Part shown: one piece after another, positions 44,346 through 56,544 of the stretch
How the letters are laid out: the number at the start of each line of letters is the position of its first letter
How positions within the stretch are numbered: the first letter of the stretch is position 1
NCBI GenBank assembly: GCA_030544215.1
Contig: JARZZO010000003.1
Location: forward strand, 31,438,379 to 31,502,378
Source: Zantedeschia hybrid cultivar
Lineage: Eukaryota > Streptophyta > Magnoliopsida > Alismatales > Araceae
DNA: 64,000 bases
Direction: 5' to 3'
Program-made: the position numbers and the translations under genes
The notes under the pieces: generated by a model
Told to the model about the DNA's origin: nothing
The model's database searches: none
Seen by the model: only the letters and a program-made list of their open reading frames with translations

Positions 44346-46450
44346 ATGAAAGTTGGGACTGAAATGAAGTCACTTTTATGGAACATTAGAGGACTTAACA
44401 GTCTTAAAGACCTTAAACTAGACTGTAACATCACTCTTACTGATGGATGCAAAGGGGGCCAGATAATGATGTGGAATGAGACTAGATACAAGGGCAATCT
44501 TTATCACGTAGGTGATTTCAATATTTCTGTCAGACTCAGTGCTACATTATCAAAGGCGATCGCCTCGCTCACCTAGGCAATAAAGTAGGTTGAGGCGAGC
44601 CAAAGCGCCTCGCCTCGCCTCATCTTCGCCTCACTCACCAAGCCACTTGCCTATGATGTCTATGCTAAATGTTTGTTTCTCTTTTAATTATGTGGTTTCT
44701 TATTCTTAATTATTCCAAAGTGATTAATGCTTCTTTTAACACTGTCACCATTTTTCTCTTACATGCTTCCACATTTTTCCGTTATTTTTTATGATTCCCA
44801 AGCCCATCCACTACTTATATTAGTAGATGGTCTTAGGACATTATATGTTGGGCATGATCAATGCTTCTCAAAGTCTCACATATCATTATCTTAGATATTT
44901 TTTTTACTTGTATTATTATTTTCTTCCTTCATGGTGATTTATGAGAGAACACATCGCCTCAAACGCCTAGGCGATCGCCTAGGCATTTGAAGTCGCTTCG
45001 CTCGCCTCTCGCCTTTGACTACATAGACTCAGTGGCAACAATGTTATTTCTCATTGGGTGATCACTTCAGTCAATGGATTACATAATGATCAGCAAAAAG
45101 AGCCCTTCTTCCAGGAACTATACAGGCCGTATGAGCTAAATTCTGAGGCATGGCATATAGCAGGGGATTTCAACTGCGTTAGATACCCTTGGAAAAGGTC
45201 CAAGCAACATACATGGAGGAAGGAAAGGGAATTCATGGAGCAGTGGATTAGGGACTGTGAGATGGTTGAAATGGAGCTTCCAAATGGAATTTTTCAGTCT
45301 AATTTACTGCAGAATTCACTCACTCTAAAATTGACAGAATCTTCAAGACTATTGACTGGCTGAAGATCTTTCCACTTACTCAAGTCAAGGGGTTAACTAG
45401 AACAATTCTTGGATTCTCCATCCAGTTGAGCTTAGGTGACAGATGAAAGAATAAAAGAATCTTCAGATATGAATTGGCCTGGCATAGATGCGATGGTTTA
45501 AAGGATTTGGTTATGAAGTGACGGAGGGAAACACATGAGCATGCTTGTTTAAGATCCTCAAAGAACCTCAAATCGGCGAGAAATTGTATCGCCAAGCAGT
45601 GGGGTGTTCAAACATTTGCTGAGGCAGCTGATATTACACAACTACTCTTTCGGAAAATAAATGTTATAGAGCTAAAAAGTGGCCAAGGTTCATAATTCTC
45701 TTCAAGATAGTCAAATGTGGCTCCTTGGAGAAGGAATCAAACAGAAACAGAGAGCAGAAGAACAATGCTTAGAGAAGGGAACAAAACACAGCTTTTTCCA
45801 TGTGGAAAGTAGTGGTATGAAAAGAGCTTTGGGGATAGAGCATGCAAAGATCGAAGACAAACAGACTAAAGACAAGAAAGACATTCGACAGGCATTTATT
45901 AGATTTTATAAGCAGCTATTTAAAGGAGACAGTCTATAGAGACCACATTTGGACCAGGGAGTCTTTCCCAAAGTTAATAACAGGGAAGCAGAGCTTTTAT
46001 GCTCACAATTTCAAAAGATAAGCTATGTTTCGTATGAATGCAAGTAAGCCGCCTGGGCTGGATGGCTTTTTTTAGGTATTTATCAGCATTTCTGGGAAAC
46101 AATCAAGTTAGATTTGATGCAGGTGGTTTAGAGAATTTCAGGACAGATTTTTTAATATAAAATGTTTCAATTCCTCCTACATTGTGTTAATTCCCAAAAA
46201 AGAAAAGGCTGAGAGAGTGACATAATACAGGCCCATCAGTTCATTAAGTGGGTGTTACCAAGGTAATGGTAACTAGATTAAACAAGGTCCTTGAACAGAT
46301 GACGGGGAGGAAACAGACAGCATTCACGGAGGGAAGGTTCATCTTAGATAATTGCATGGCCGCCTATGAAGCTATCCACTATCAGGAAATTAGAAATAGG
46401 AAGAGTGTGGTCATAGAGTTGGATTTTGAAAAAGCATATGCTAAAGTTGT
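44346..46450 (+). pseudogene. L1-type LINE: endonuclease and start of RT, with a hAT-like insertion
   Basis: The endonuclease starts MKSLLWNIRGLN near 44364 and GGQIMMWNETRYKG follows. The frame breaks at the element 44550-45018, then continues with WVITSVNGLHNDQQKEPFFQ and WHIAGDFNCVRYPWKRSKQH. The RT follows: RLNKVLEQMTGRKQTAFTEG, RFILDNCMAAYEAIHY, then VVIELDFEKAYAKV, where homology ends near 46445. Stops and frameshifts are common. The missing RT palm and 3' end imply later deletion or rearrangement at 46450. Confidence 0.8.
44550..45018. mobile_element. Non-autonomous hAT-like element (469 bp) in the LINE
   Basis: Perfect 10-bp terminal inverted repeats TCAAAGGCGA / TCGCCTTTGA (44550-44559, 45009-45018). 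Flanks are CTACATTA (44542-44549) and CTACATAG (45019-45026), an 8-bp target duplication with two changes, as for hAT transposons. Both ends carry dense subterminal GCCTCGCC / GCGATCGCCTAGGC motifs, while the centre is AT-rich. No transposase. It interrupts the LINE endonuclease, whose reading resumes on the other side. Confidence 0.78.
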
Positions 46451-46859
46451 GTTAACCCTCCTTAGTTGTAATCTTTTGACCAAAACAAAATTTAGTACAT
46501 CTTTAAGCGTTGATAATGCAAATCTTAGTGTGTATTCTGGTAAAACTGAAAGTTAGGTGATGTCAACAGAGTCCAAGTGCTCAAAATCTCAAATACTTAG
46601 TCGCAGCAAAGCTGGACTCTTAGACGATAGCATCACAGAGATCAGTCTCATCCCTGGCTAAGTCTTCACATTACTAGTCAACATCTTAGAAGATAGAACC
46701 CACAAACAGAGAAAAATTAGACGATAGCACAGCAGCACAACACCATCTTAAGTTTACATTCGGATAACATTTTAGAAGATAACACTACAGTACTCCATAT
46801 CTGCATCAAAGTTTCCTTTTAAGATTGTGACAATTAAGATAATCTCACCACCCAAAGTT
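46451..46859. other. Unassigned sequence between two LINEs
   Basis: No coding or terminal repeats seen. A short 'TTAGA(C/A)GATAGCA' phrase recurs three to four times (46620, 46690, 46710, 46770), suggesting a decayed repeat. Confidence 0.4.
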
Positions 46860-48090
46860 TTTTTGTAAGTGGATGGTGCCAAATTGTATTAATAAAAATG
46901 TGTGTACAAGAGTGTACATAGTGAAACTCTTAGAAAAGGACCATTACATCTAACACCAAGAAGGTGCTCCACTCATCCTTCCTCAAGAAAGACAAAAAGG
47001 TGACTGTGCTAATCCGTCCATTATAAAAAATCATCACCCACTCCCTTACCCTACTACATACAAAAAGTTAATAAGCTCTCCGGACAACTAGCTTTCCTCT
47101 TGAAAACTCTCTTGTTTCTCTCCCCCCAAATGGTCCAAAGAGTAGCATCAAGGACCAGCCACCAAATATGTCTGTCCTCCTAAGGCCTCATGAGGTAGGG
47201 TTACAACCAAAGAAGGGGATCCACCTTATCCGGCAAGCTAAGATGAAGCAGCAGCTTGTGGAGAATAACATGCCACACCTCGGTAGTGAAGCTACATCCA
47301 ACAAAGATATGATCAAGAGATTCATCTTCCTCCCCCATACAAGCAGCATAATAGAGACACCTCGCTCCCGAGGTGGATCAGACTGTCACATGTAGGCAGT
47401 CTCCCACAAGAGATTCTCCAAACCAAGGTTTTGACCTTCAAGGAGGACTTCGGACTCCAAATAAAGTGCAGGTAGGGAGTTCTAAGCCCTCCACAGCTTA
47501 ATACACAGATCTAACAGAGAAGGTCCCTTCATCCCCGCCTCCAAGAGTCCCAAGCTGAATCACCCACCATATGGTTCTGCAGAAGCATGAGAAGGTTCGC
47601 CAAATCACGTATTTCTTCCTTGCGCAGATTCCTCCTAAAACAAGGAGTCCACTCCTTTCTCTGTAGGGGAAGCTGCTCTACGGTACCTTGAGAGATACGT
47701 AAGTCTGGGAACTTGAATAAATAGCATACAGCCTGGGGAAGAGTCTCGAGAAAGCAGCCAATCCAGATCACTTGTCTGTCTAGAAAAAACAATGCCATCC
47801 ATCACCAAGGGAGACAAAGGTTGCCACCAAAACAATATCAGCTGCTTGAAGGCATGGTTTGTTGTACCAGATCAACTCGTACCAACTCGGGCGACTCATA
47901 CCGTATTAGGGCGAACCCGAGTCGGTGCGGCTCGACCGAGTCTGTACGATTTGGGAGATCTTTCCATGCGACTCGGCTGAGTCCGTACAAGTCGACCCGA
48001 CTCGTACAGGATCATGGGAGATCCAAGTCGGTCTGACTATTCGAGTCGCCGAACCTTGCTTGAAGGATGCCATGCCAAGTAAATGAGACA
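46860..48090 (-). pseudogene. L1-type LINE ORF2 C-terminal part (minus strand)
   Basis: From the right on the minus strand: FTWHGILQ, (205-bp insertion), ADIVLVATFVSLGDG, then WTPCFRRNLRKEEIRDLANL, and near 47000-47160 LDATLWTIWGERN followed by a basic stretch. This is the typical order of the post-RT region of plant L1s. The 3' end is near 46860. Stops break the frame. RT and upstream parts are absent, as in a 5'-truncated insertion. Confidence 0.78.
47853..48057. mobile_element. 205-bp insertion with 9-bp target duplication, GACTCGG-rich
   Basis: GCTTGAAGG occurs on both sides (47844-47852 and 48058-48066), and LINE reading resumes across it. The insertion is full of 'cgactcgg', 'gagtcggt' and 'ctcgtacc' phrases. 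The ends are weakly inverted: CATGGTTTGTTG against the reverse complement AAGGTTCGGCGA. A 9-bp duplication suits a Mutator-like MITE. Confidence 0.6.
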
Positions 48091-48299
48091 TTATTTTCTA
48101 CGTACACAACTACATCCCAGAGATCAGTCAAAACCTTCAAAGCTTATGCCAGCTTCCACTTATGGCTCACTAGCAATGCATTTTCTCCGAGGGTCTTCTA
48201 CAATTGAAGGAACACCCTTTCTCTTGGGAATCACCCATTCCCTTGGTCGAGCATTAGGAGCCTTGCTTGATATTTCCATAGTGTGTTTATCATAAATCC

Positions 48300-50140
48300 C
48301 ACACCTGGAGTCTTTACAAAAGGACGATTATATTCAAATCCCAGCTCCTCAAAGGAAAGGGACATGTTCACTTTCTTTTATCCCAGAACTCCTGCAAGTT
48401 GTCTTGTGAGGTGCCCCACAACCTATGTCAATTGTGCTTGCTGTTGGGAGAGTTGTCCCTAACTCTCCTGAATTTCCTCCACCGTTGCCATTATTGACCC
48501 TTCTAGTATAGGAGTAGCCGGAGTGTATGTTAGCATTGTCTCCTGCTCTGGGGAGGAATCCATGTCTTCTTCTGGCTCAGCCCATAAGGAATCTTCCCTC
48601 ATATGAATGACATTTGCTGAGAATGTCTATTTGCTTAGGTGGGTTTACCAGGAACTTCCCCATCTCTACAACCCCTTCTTGGATGAGCTTCTTGAGCTCA
48701 TCTTTACAGAGATAGCAGTCTTCTATTACGTGCCCCAACATGCGATGGTAAATGCAATAGTTGGGCTCATTTGCTCTGCCAACCTCCTCTGGCCTCTTTG
48801 GCTCTAGCAGCACGAAGAGATTTGCTTGCATGCAGGTCACAAACCGCTTCCTTGTATAATCCCTGGCAAAGGAGTAGGGCCTTCTCATTTTTTCATTGAG
48901 AGAGGTGGATGACCCTCTTTCATCCCTTCTTCTGTTAGACACTGAGGCATTCGAATTGCTCTTGCCCCTTACCTTTTCTACAATTGAGGCAAAGTCTACT
49001 ACATTAACCTTCTTTACATTGGACACTCACTCCCTTAGAGCCTTCCCTTTATTGAATGTCATGGTCAGATTATCGGCAAACAACATCTTGATTTCCGCCA
49101 TGATATTGCTAAGCTGATCAAAGTTCTTGACGTTTGCTCCTATCAGCTTTTCATTTATCTCTGGCTTCAAGTCCCTTTTACACAACTTTACCGCGTCCTC
49201 ATGGACCATCGGATTGTCACACTTCATGCTGAAGTTCTGCCACGTATTGATGTAGTCAATAGCAGACTCATTTTTGCCTTGCTTTAATGTGACTAACTCA
49301 GTGATGGTGACTTTCCACTCCGACATATTAAAGCGGTCTAAGAATTTCTTCCGCATCTCTTCCCAATTATTAATGAAATTGGGCTTCAACTTTGCATACC
49401 ATTAGAACGCAGTACCCATAAATGAGGTAGAAACATACCTCAATAGGTATGCTTCATTAGTTGCTAATTTGGGCCACTCATGTAATGAACGATGTGCTCT
49501 TGGGCGAAACCTTCCCCATCATATCTAGTGAACTTCGGGGGTTTTATGTGATTTGGTAGGAGCTTGTTGAACAAGTAGCGATCTTGAAATGGCACATTAT
49601 ACAAATCAAAGATACTTATCATGTCACCCTGCTCAGCCATCTTAGCCTCCACAATCTACTCAATCAAGTGTTTCTGTGACGCTACGGCGTCCTCTGCAGA
49701 GGCATAGGACTATTGAACATTGTGGTTCAATTCTTCACCCCTGACTTCTTGTATCTCGTCGGGGATAAAGTTGACCTATGTCGCTTGTGTCCTTGCCACA
49801 ACGACTACTGAGACATAAGCTGCCCTTGGGGGATGTATATTTACTCGAGGGGCCTGCGACATCTTTTATTGATCCTCCCACCTCCACACAAAGCCTATGA
49901 GCAAGGCTTTGAGTTGCTGATTTACCAACCTCATTTCTTCTATCATTTAAGGTTGGGTTTAATTTTGCAGTTGTTCAAGATTGAACCCATTATTTTGGGC
50001 ATTCGTCCCATCTTCTCCAACTCCCTCTACACTGTTAACACCGTCATTAGGGGGTTGGCCACCTCCTATATTCCTTTGGCTCAGCCAATAGATGGCCTAC
50101 TCTATCTGGAAAGTCGTTGGCACATCTCTCTGTGCTAACT
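48300..50140 (-). pseudogene. Ty3/gypsy gag remnant
   Basis: Minus-strand pieces: PPKFTRYDGEGFAQEHIVHY (49464-49652), then NWEEMRKKFLDRFNMSEWKV and TLKQGKNESAIDYINTWQNF (49027-49389), the retrotransposon gag capsid core, then YCIYHRMLGHVIEDCYLCKD (48577-49026), a pseudo-zinc-knuckle seen in Tat/Athila-type gags. Stops separate the frames. No protease or RT of the same element is visible to the left. The element's own promoter/LTR may be the region 50780-52010. Confidence 0.7.
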
Positions 50141-50779
50141 TGGCGATTGCTTATGGGTCATTTGGGAGAGATGATTGCCGATCGCTTGTACTAGAGGTGT
50201 AACAAGTGTGCACCTAGATGATGTCACTTGTTATTCTGGTAATTCTTCTTCTCTTCTAAGTCGAATGGGGAAGAGCACACAACTGCTCAAAGATGGACGT
50301 CCTCTGTTGGACCTACTTCTTTACCTTATAGACTCCCTTCCTTTTCTGACCTCGTAAGGACCGAGGTTGAACAACTAGGTTAACAATTTGCCCTTCTTGC
50401 TCTAAAGGCCATTGGGATTGTTGTTTTGCCAGGGTAGCCCTGACCTGATGTATATTGTGGGCTTCTTCTTTCGTCACCCGCATTTTCTTCAAGTGGAGGT
50501 TCTTGTGCTCCACAAAGTCGCCCCCATTCTCAAGCACAGCAGACTTGGTTTTGTATCTTTGCTCCTGATGAACAGAGGCCTTTGGAGTCTTCTTTTTGAA
50601 AACTACCTTATCTTAGTGGACTTTAGACAATATCCTGAATCAGTTTTAGGTAGGGACCGTCGGGACATATCGTTCTTTAGGAATGATAAGTTCCCCGTCA
50701 TCCAAACAAATGTAGAGGCTACCCATCAAAATAGTATTTCCCGTCTTAGACAGACTTGCAATTAGATTTCTCTTCACTT
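50141..50779. other. Unassigned, probably leader of the gag remnant
   Basis: No recognisable domain on either strand. Confidence 0.3.
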
Positions 50780-51862
50780 CCTTTCAACCTTGCCTCATGT
50801 TGGACGATGAGGCCAGAAAAATGCTGATGGTATTGACATTGTAGACCCATACGAGTCTTCCACTGGGATTGCTCTTTTTAGCGTAGGGTGCACACCTCTT
50901 CTTCTTCGGCTCAGGAGCAACTTCTAGGGCCGAAATGAACCCCAAGAAATAAGGAGACCCAACCACAGCTGAAATGTCGCCGAAGCAAACCGGTCTTGTA
51001 ATGTAGCCATGTTTTTTGTGGGTGGCGACCACAAGCATACCGTAAGACACATTGGCGGCCGTCAACGTTAAACAAGGCAGGCTTAATGGTGCAATGATGA
51101 GGGCATCATCAGACAGAGAGATGAAGGGAAGGAGAGGTTTGACATGAGTAGCACAAAAGCCTCTCTCCAAGCCTTTCCTAGCTGTCCTCTTCGTATCTCT
51201 GCAGCAGCCAAAAGGGATGTTATAGTGGGTGAAGAAGGGCAACCAGTAGGGGGGAAGGGCATTGGTGGCACCCCCCACTGGTGGCCATTCTCTCCACTTT
51301 CTTTTTTGAAATTTTAATGAGAGAGAAAGTGCGAGATTAATGCGAGAGTAAGAGAGAGGGAGGAGGCCGGTGGCGAACCTGTTGGAGGTGGGGTTGGGGG
51401 TGACCGGTGGTCCCCCCCACCGGTCCCCCTCTCTCTTCCTTTCTTTCCTTCTTTCTTCTTTTCCTTTTCTTCCGCCCACCCCGGCCTCCTCTTTTTGGGG
51501 GCAACCCCAACCCCCACCGGTCCCCCTCTCTCTTCCTTTCTTTCCTTCTTTCTTCTTTTCCTTTTCTTCCGCCCACCCCGACCTCCTCTTTTTGGGGGCA
51601 ACTCCCCCCCCAACCCAACCGGTGGGGGTCTTAGGTGAAAACTAAGGAGGGGGGGTGGAGAGGCTTGACCGGTGGCTTCCCTTCTTCTCTTTTTTCTTCT
51701 TTCTTTTCTTTTTTTTTCTTTTAACTTTGGGTTTCCGAAATTACTCCCCACCAACCGGCGGGGGGCATGGAGGGAACTAGTACGGGAGGAGACCGATGCC
51801 CCCCCCCCACCGGTTTCTCCTCTCTCCCTCTGCTGCATCCCCCTCTCTCTCTATTTTTTTTT

Positions 51863-51915
<53 letters not shown>

Positions 51916-52010
51916 CTTAACCTGCGGAACCCATGTTATGTGCGCACAGAACTGGGGACCACCGGTCCCTTAGGGTTGCAGCTGGTGCTGCCCTAGATCC
52001 CACCTTTATT
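50780..52010 (-). repeat. LTR-like region with CCACCGGT and pyrimidine-rich repeats
   Basis: Composition parallels the solo LTR at 33717: runs of C/G with CACCGGT (51390-51810), CT-rich blocks repeated twice (51430-51500 and 51520-51590, ending CCTCCTCTTTTTGGGGGCAA), a (CT)n microsatellite, and on the minus strand a CACTATAAC box near 51220. It stands where the 5' LTR of the gag remnant should be. Ends were not found. Confidence 0.4.
51867..51912. repeat. (CT)n microsatellite
   Basis: About 23 CT units. Confidence 0.95.
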
Positions 52011-52429
52011 TCAATTGGCACATGTATATTCTATGCACCTTGATTTCCTTGAGGTAACATATTGTTAAGCAGAAGGTTAGGTGATGAAGTGGGCACTTTA
52101 TGGCTGAACATACGCAAGGAAAGCACTATACAAATTCTAACAACTGTTGTCTCTATCCATCAAATGCTTCCAATCTCTCACCAATATGGAAGAAAATAAT
52201 CAACACGATCGATATGGTAAGCCTCAGTTTATCAAGTGGGAAATAGTAAGGGAAAAAGGAGGGGGGGAGGGGTTAGTACCACAATATGTATTAATGGAGA
52301 AGTAGAAGAAGAATTAAAAAGGGGAATATACAGGAGTAAGAAACAAAAACCGCCAAACTCCCATTATATGAAGAACACCAAGAAGGCATCAAAAGACAAA
52401 AGAAAAGGTCAAAAACTTCCCCAATCTCT
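52011..52429. other. Unassigned sequence
   Basis: Nothing recognised. The part nearest 52430 may be the 3' UTR of the next LINE. Confidence 0.4.
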
Positions 52430-53470
52430 TTACACCTAACTTTCACCCACTTTGTAACTCTTGAAGAAATAAATGAGGTAATTCTTTATGGCACACAAAG
52501 CTTCCTTCTTGAAAATTCTTCTACCCCTCTCTTCCCATAGTGCCCATAGGGTGGCATGGAGGATAAGCCAGCAAATCTTCCCCTTTTCATAAGAGGCAGG
52601 AGATATATTCCAGTTAAGAAGGTCCTCCACAGACCGAAATGCCTAGTGTCATCGATGGATCTTGGTAAAAATCTGTTCCCACACTTCCAAGGAAAAGGCA
52701 TACAACACAAACAAGCGGTCAAGATTCTCCTCCTTGTCATTGCATAGACAGCAGCACCCCACCCCCCACCCCTGAACATAATGGGCCAGACAGCCTATCA
52801 CAACTAGGTAGCTGCCCATTTGACCTTCAGCGGGCTCTTCACTCCCACACCTAAGAAAGAAAAGGATGTTAGGTCCCTCCATCTGCAATGAGTTTGTAGG
52901 CCGCCCTAACAGAGAAGGATCCAGAGGGTATCCACCCCCAAATCCAAGAATCCCGCTGTGAATGGTCTACTCTGACATCCTGCAAAAGATACAAAAGCTG
53001 GACCACTCTATCTCGTCCTCCCTTAGTTGTCACCTGAATGTCCGCATCCATCCACCCCTGAGGGGGGCATCATCAAACAAACTGAGAACCCACTATGGAG
53101 GTGCTAGAAGAGAGCGCATACAAACTTGGAAATCTGATTGAGTGGCACTACATCACAGCACTTATCTAATCAGAAAATGATTAGCATTCCCATTTCCAAG
53201 GGAGAAGTAAGTAGCCGCCCAAATCACATCTGCAGCTTGATGGATGCCTTTCCAAACAAGTGAGACTTCCTGTAAAGAAGCAGGGTAGATATCCCAGATT
53301 CTCCCTCTGCCATATTACTTCTGTCCCACCCACCACCTCTAACCAGACGCAGAACTTGAAGTTTCCATTTAGTGAGGAAGAGATTGAAGTCATAGATGTC
53401 CATGACCCCCACGCCATCATTTTCTTTGCTTCTACAAACTCTCCCACAGCACACATCATGATGGCCTCAA
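52430..53470 (-). pseudogene. L1-type LINE ORF2 C-terminal fragment
   Basis: Minus strand: GVMDIYDFNLFLTKWKLQVL, VRGGGWDRSNMAEGE, then SGSFSVRAAYKLIADGG, a degraded zinc region CLCNDKEENLDRLFVL, and LHATLWALWEERGRRIFKKE, the W-LW-ER-R-F motif near the ORF2 end. Several frameshifts. It is a different copy from the LINE at 53683, because both contain the same post-RT stage of the protein. Confidence 0.75.
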
Positions 53471-53682
53471 CAGTAATCCTAGTTTTGGGAAGACAAGTGG
53501 CATCCCAAATGTGTCCTTGCTACTCAAATTTAGAAATCTGTACCAGATTGCATCAGATGGGGGGAAACAATTGCTCACATGGTTTTTAAATGAAAGCAGT
53601 AATTATCAAAATTTACAATTTACAACTAAGAAGGGACCCTACAAATATAGGAATGGAGGAACTAATGAAATTATTCTATACC
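53471..53682. other. Junction sequence between two LINE copies
   Basis: Short AT-rich stretch, probably the 3' UTR of the right-hand LINE. No gene. Confidence 0.4.
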
Positions 53683-54427
53683 CTAAATTATGTACAAGTC
53701 CATGAGGTTACGTCTAAAAGACGGAGTCCACCCTTGATGATCTGTCATCTGCCACACATGCAAGTGGATTGGATGAGATATCAAACAGCCTTGGGAACAC
53801 TTAAGACAGAGGAGTCGGCCCACACCACTTGTCAATCTAGAAAAGACATCTTCTACCATCTCCAAGGGAAACCTGTATTGACGTAGTAATGACATCAGCA
53901 GCCTGTAGAAAATCCTGCCAAAGATAGGGAACACATTATATTCACTTTGCAAAGAAACATCCCAAACCCTCCTATTGGCAAAATACTTCTCTCTAATGAC
54001 CTTCAACCAAAGTCCTGATGTAGCCTTACCAAGCATCCACAACAATTTGGACAAAAGGACCAAGTTAAGATCACTGATGTTCTTGATGCCAAGACCACCA
54101 TTCTCTCTATTTTGCAAAGATGACCCCAACACACATCATGACCTCCTTTAGAGGGCCATTGTAATTCACATCCCAAAAGAATCCACACCGAATTACTTCA
54201 AGTTGTCTGGTCACTGAAATAGGGATCTTGAACATGGAAAGGAAGAAGATGGGCAGGCTATATAGGACTACCCTCCACAGCACCACTTTGCCACCATAAG
54301 AAAGGAGTCTACTTTTCCACCCAGTAAGACGAGAGAGGAACTTTCGAATAATAGGCTGTCAATCATTGCATTTAATGGGACCCGGTGTAAGAGGAGTCCT
54401 AAATAAGTAACAAGAAATGACCCTATA

Positions 54428-56544
54428 TATAAGGACTGAGGTTTCGGATCCGGTTATCGGGTCAGTCTCTGGGTCGGATTCCCTGGTTTGGGCCCTGATG
54501 GGACTAGGGAGTACCGTCTAAATGACATCTACAATGAACGACGCCTTTTGAATGGCGTCTTGATGGATGGACGTCATTTAGTTTGATTGCCGATGTGCCA
54601 CGTGGGCGGGCTTTGGGCCGCGAGAGTACGGTCCTGTCGTGTCGTCTGAACGGCGTCCGGGATAGACGACGCCATTCAGACTGCGACCCTGGGTTGTCAG
54701 TGTACGGTGCCGGTCTTGTCGTCTGAACGGCGTCTTGGGTAGGCGACGCGTTTCAGACTCTGTCAGTACAGCCCGTCATATCAACTGATAGGCGTCCGTG
54801 CAGCTCGACGCATTTTAGCCAGTTTCTGGTTAACTCCGCGAACCCTCCTTCCTTTCCCTCATTTCCTCCTCCCTCTTCTCTTTCCTCTCTTCCCCGGCGG
54901 CTCCGGCGATTTCCCCTTTCACTCCTTCTCCTCCCACAATTTCATCTCTCCCTCCACTCCATCAACCTCCTAACTCCCACCACTGCCACTACCACCTCCT
55001 CCGCGGCGTTTTCTCTCCGGACGGCGGCCGACGTCCCGGCGGAGTAACGACGTCCTCGGCGGTACCGGCGGCGGCGTAGGGCGAGACGGGAGGACGGCTT
55101 GGAGCTTGGAGGAGTCCAAGTAACCGGTAGGGTGACAATTCCCAGTGCATTTCGTTTGAAACCATGTTTTTCCGCGTTTGAAACATGTTTTAGGGGCATT
55201 TTGGGGTAAAAACGCTAAGTACATGTATGAGAAATTGGGTGTTCTAAAGGGTAATTAGGTTCTCCTCCTTCCCCTTTATGTTTTGTGCCCTTTTCTGTGT
55301 GTTTTGGGGGAGAAATCCCACCTCGTGGATTGGGGAATCCGAAGGGGAGAACCTGTCTGTCGGGAGTAAATGGCGTCGAGGTGAAGCGACGCCTTTTAGA
55401 AAGGCGACGTCCACCCACGACGCGATTTAGCCCCATTTACAGACTCTGTCTCTGGACTGTTGAGCGTCCAGGGACAGCGACGCCTTTTCAAAAGGCGACT
55501 ACCTGTGGCGACGCGTTTTACGCCAGGTTCTGAGGGAGAGTTTCTATGAACCAGTTTAGGAGGCTTGAATGGCGTCGGCCTTGGGCGACGCAATTCAAGA
55601 CAGAATCACGCTAATCCATGCCATTAAAATGTGTTTACATTATTAGATAGTTGATTAAATGAATGCTTCAAATTATACTCGGTGATGATGGATTCCTTGT
55701 AACCAAATCGCACCCTGTACTGGTGTGGGTGGAGTACATCGCCGGTGTGGGTGTGGCGGGGTGACGCCTAGTGAGAGAGGGTCACCTGGTGAACCCCGGG
55801 GTTAGCTAGTACCGGTATGGGTGTGGTACCTGTGAAGTGTCACTCGCGCTGGGGGAAAGAGTAACCACCTGAGCCAGTTGGGCCGGAGTAACTAGCATGC
55901 TATCCGAGGGGTTACTGTTTGGTCTCAGCGGGTCGGTATTTTTCTCACCTTCGTTTGTGTGATTGGCGTGTTTTACTGAGACGTTGATTGTGGGCTCCCT
56001 AGTAGACTGGTTTAGAGATATGCATGTTATATACTTTGAATGCATGTTATTCATATCGAGATTTAGGAGTAGTAATTACTGTTGTACTTGTTACTGTACC
56101 TCCAGCTGTGTTTTCGCACTTGTGGGTGTGTGAGTGGGCAGTGGGGATCGAAGGATCCCTACTGAGTCTTTTCGTTGAGACTCACCCCTACGGTTTTCAG
56201 GTGAGGGTTCCAGGCAGACTTAGCGAGGAGAGTGCTGCCGGGTGTTGCGCGCCATCAGCAGTTGTTCCGAGATATGCCCCGATATAGTTGTTATTTTATT
56301 TTGTTTGACATGTACGTTTAATTATTTCTTTTCAGTTGAAGTATGTAATTATTTGCTGTGTCGAGTCGCATTGTAATAACTTTTAAATTCTTGCACTTTC
56401 CTTTCAATTCAATGCGATGTGAATATTTAGCTTAGTTTATTGTTTGTTTCCTAGACTTACTTAGATCCTGGTTTGGTTCCAAATTAATGATTCGGCACCC
56501 ATTTAGTAATCGGATCCCCGATTATAGGGTGGCGGGTCGTTACA
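54428..56544 (+). mobile_element. Second solo LTR of the chromovirus family
   Basis: 2117 bp, TATAAGGACTGAGG (the TG start changed to TA) to GGGTCGTTACA, collinear with 10560-12841. Flanks CTATA (54423-54427) and CTATC (56545-56549) form a target duplication with one change. Removing it restores the LINE reading frame. It carries the palindromic modules in two groups and the conserved GTTGAGACTCACCCCTACGG segment shared by all family LTRs. Confidence 0.92.
54510..55600. promoter_or_regulatory. Palindromic modules of the second solo LTR (10 modules)
   Basis: The clearest pair: GTCTGAACGGCGTC 54644-54657 / 10 nt / GACGCCATTCAGAC 54668-54681 (13 of 14 arm positions pair), and GTCTGAACGGCGTC 54721-54734 / 10 nt / GACGCGTTTCAGAC 54745-54758. 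Three more lie between 54515 and 54815 and five between 55365 and 55595, all with 10-nt spacers. Confidence 0.8.

Noticed and set aside
51314..51838. 174-codon Lys/Arg/Gly-rich minus-strand frame
   Set aside because: Low-complexity frame through repeated CTTTCTTTCC blocks and CCACCGG runs; not protein-like.
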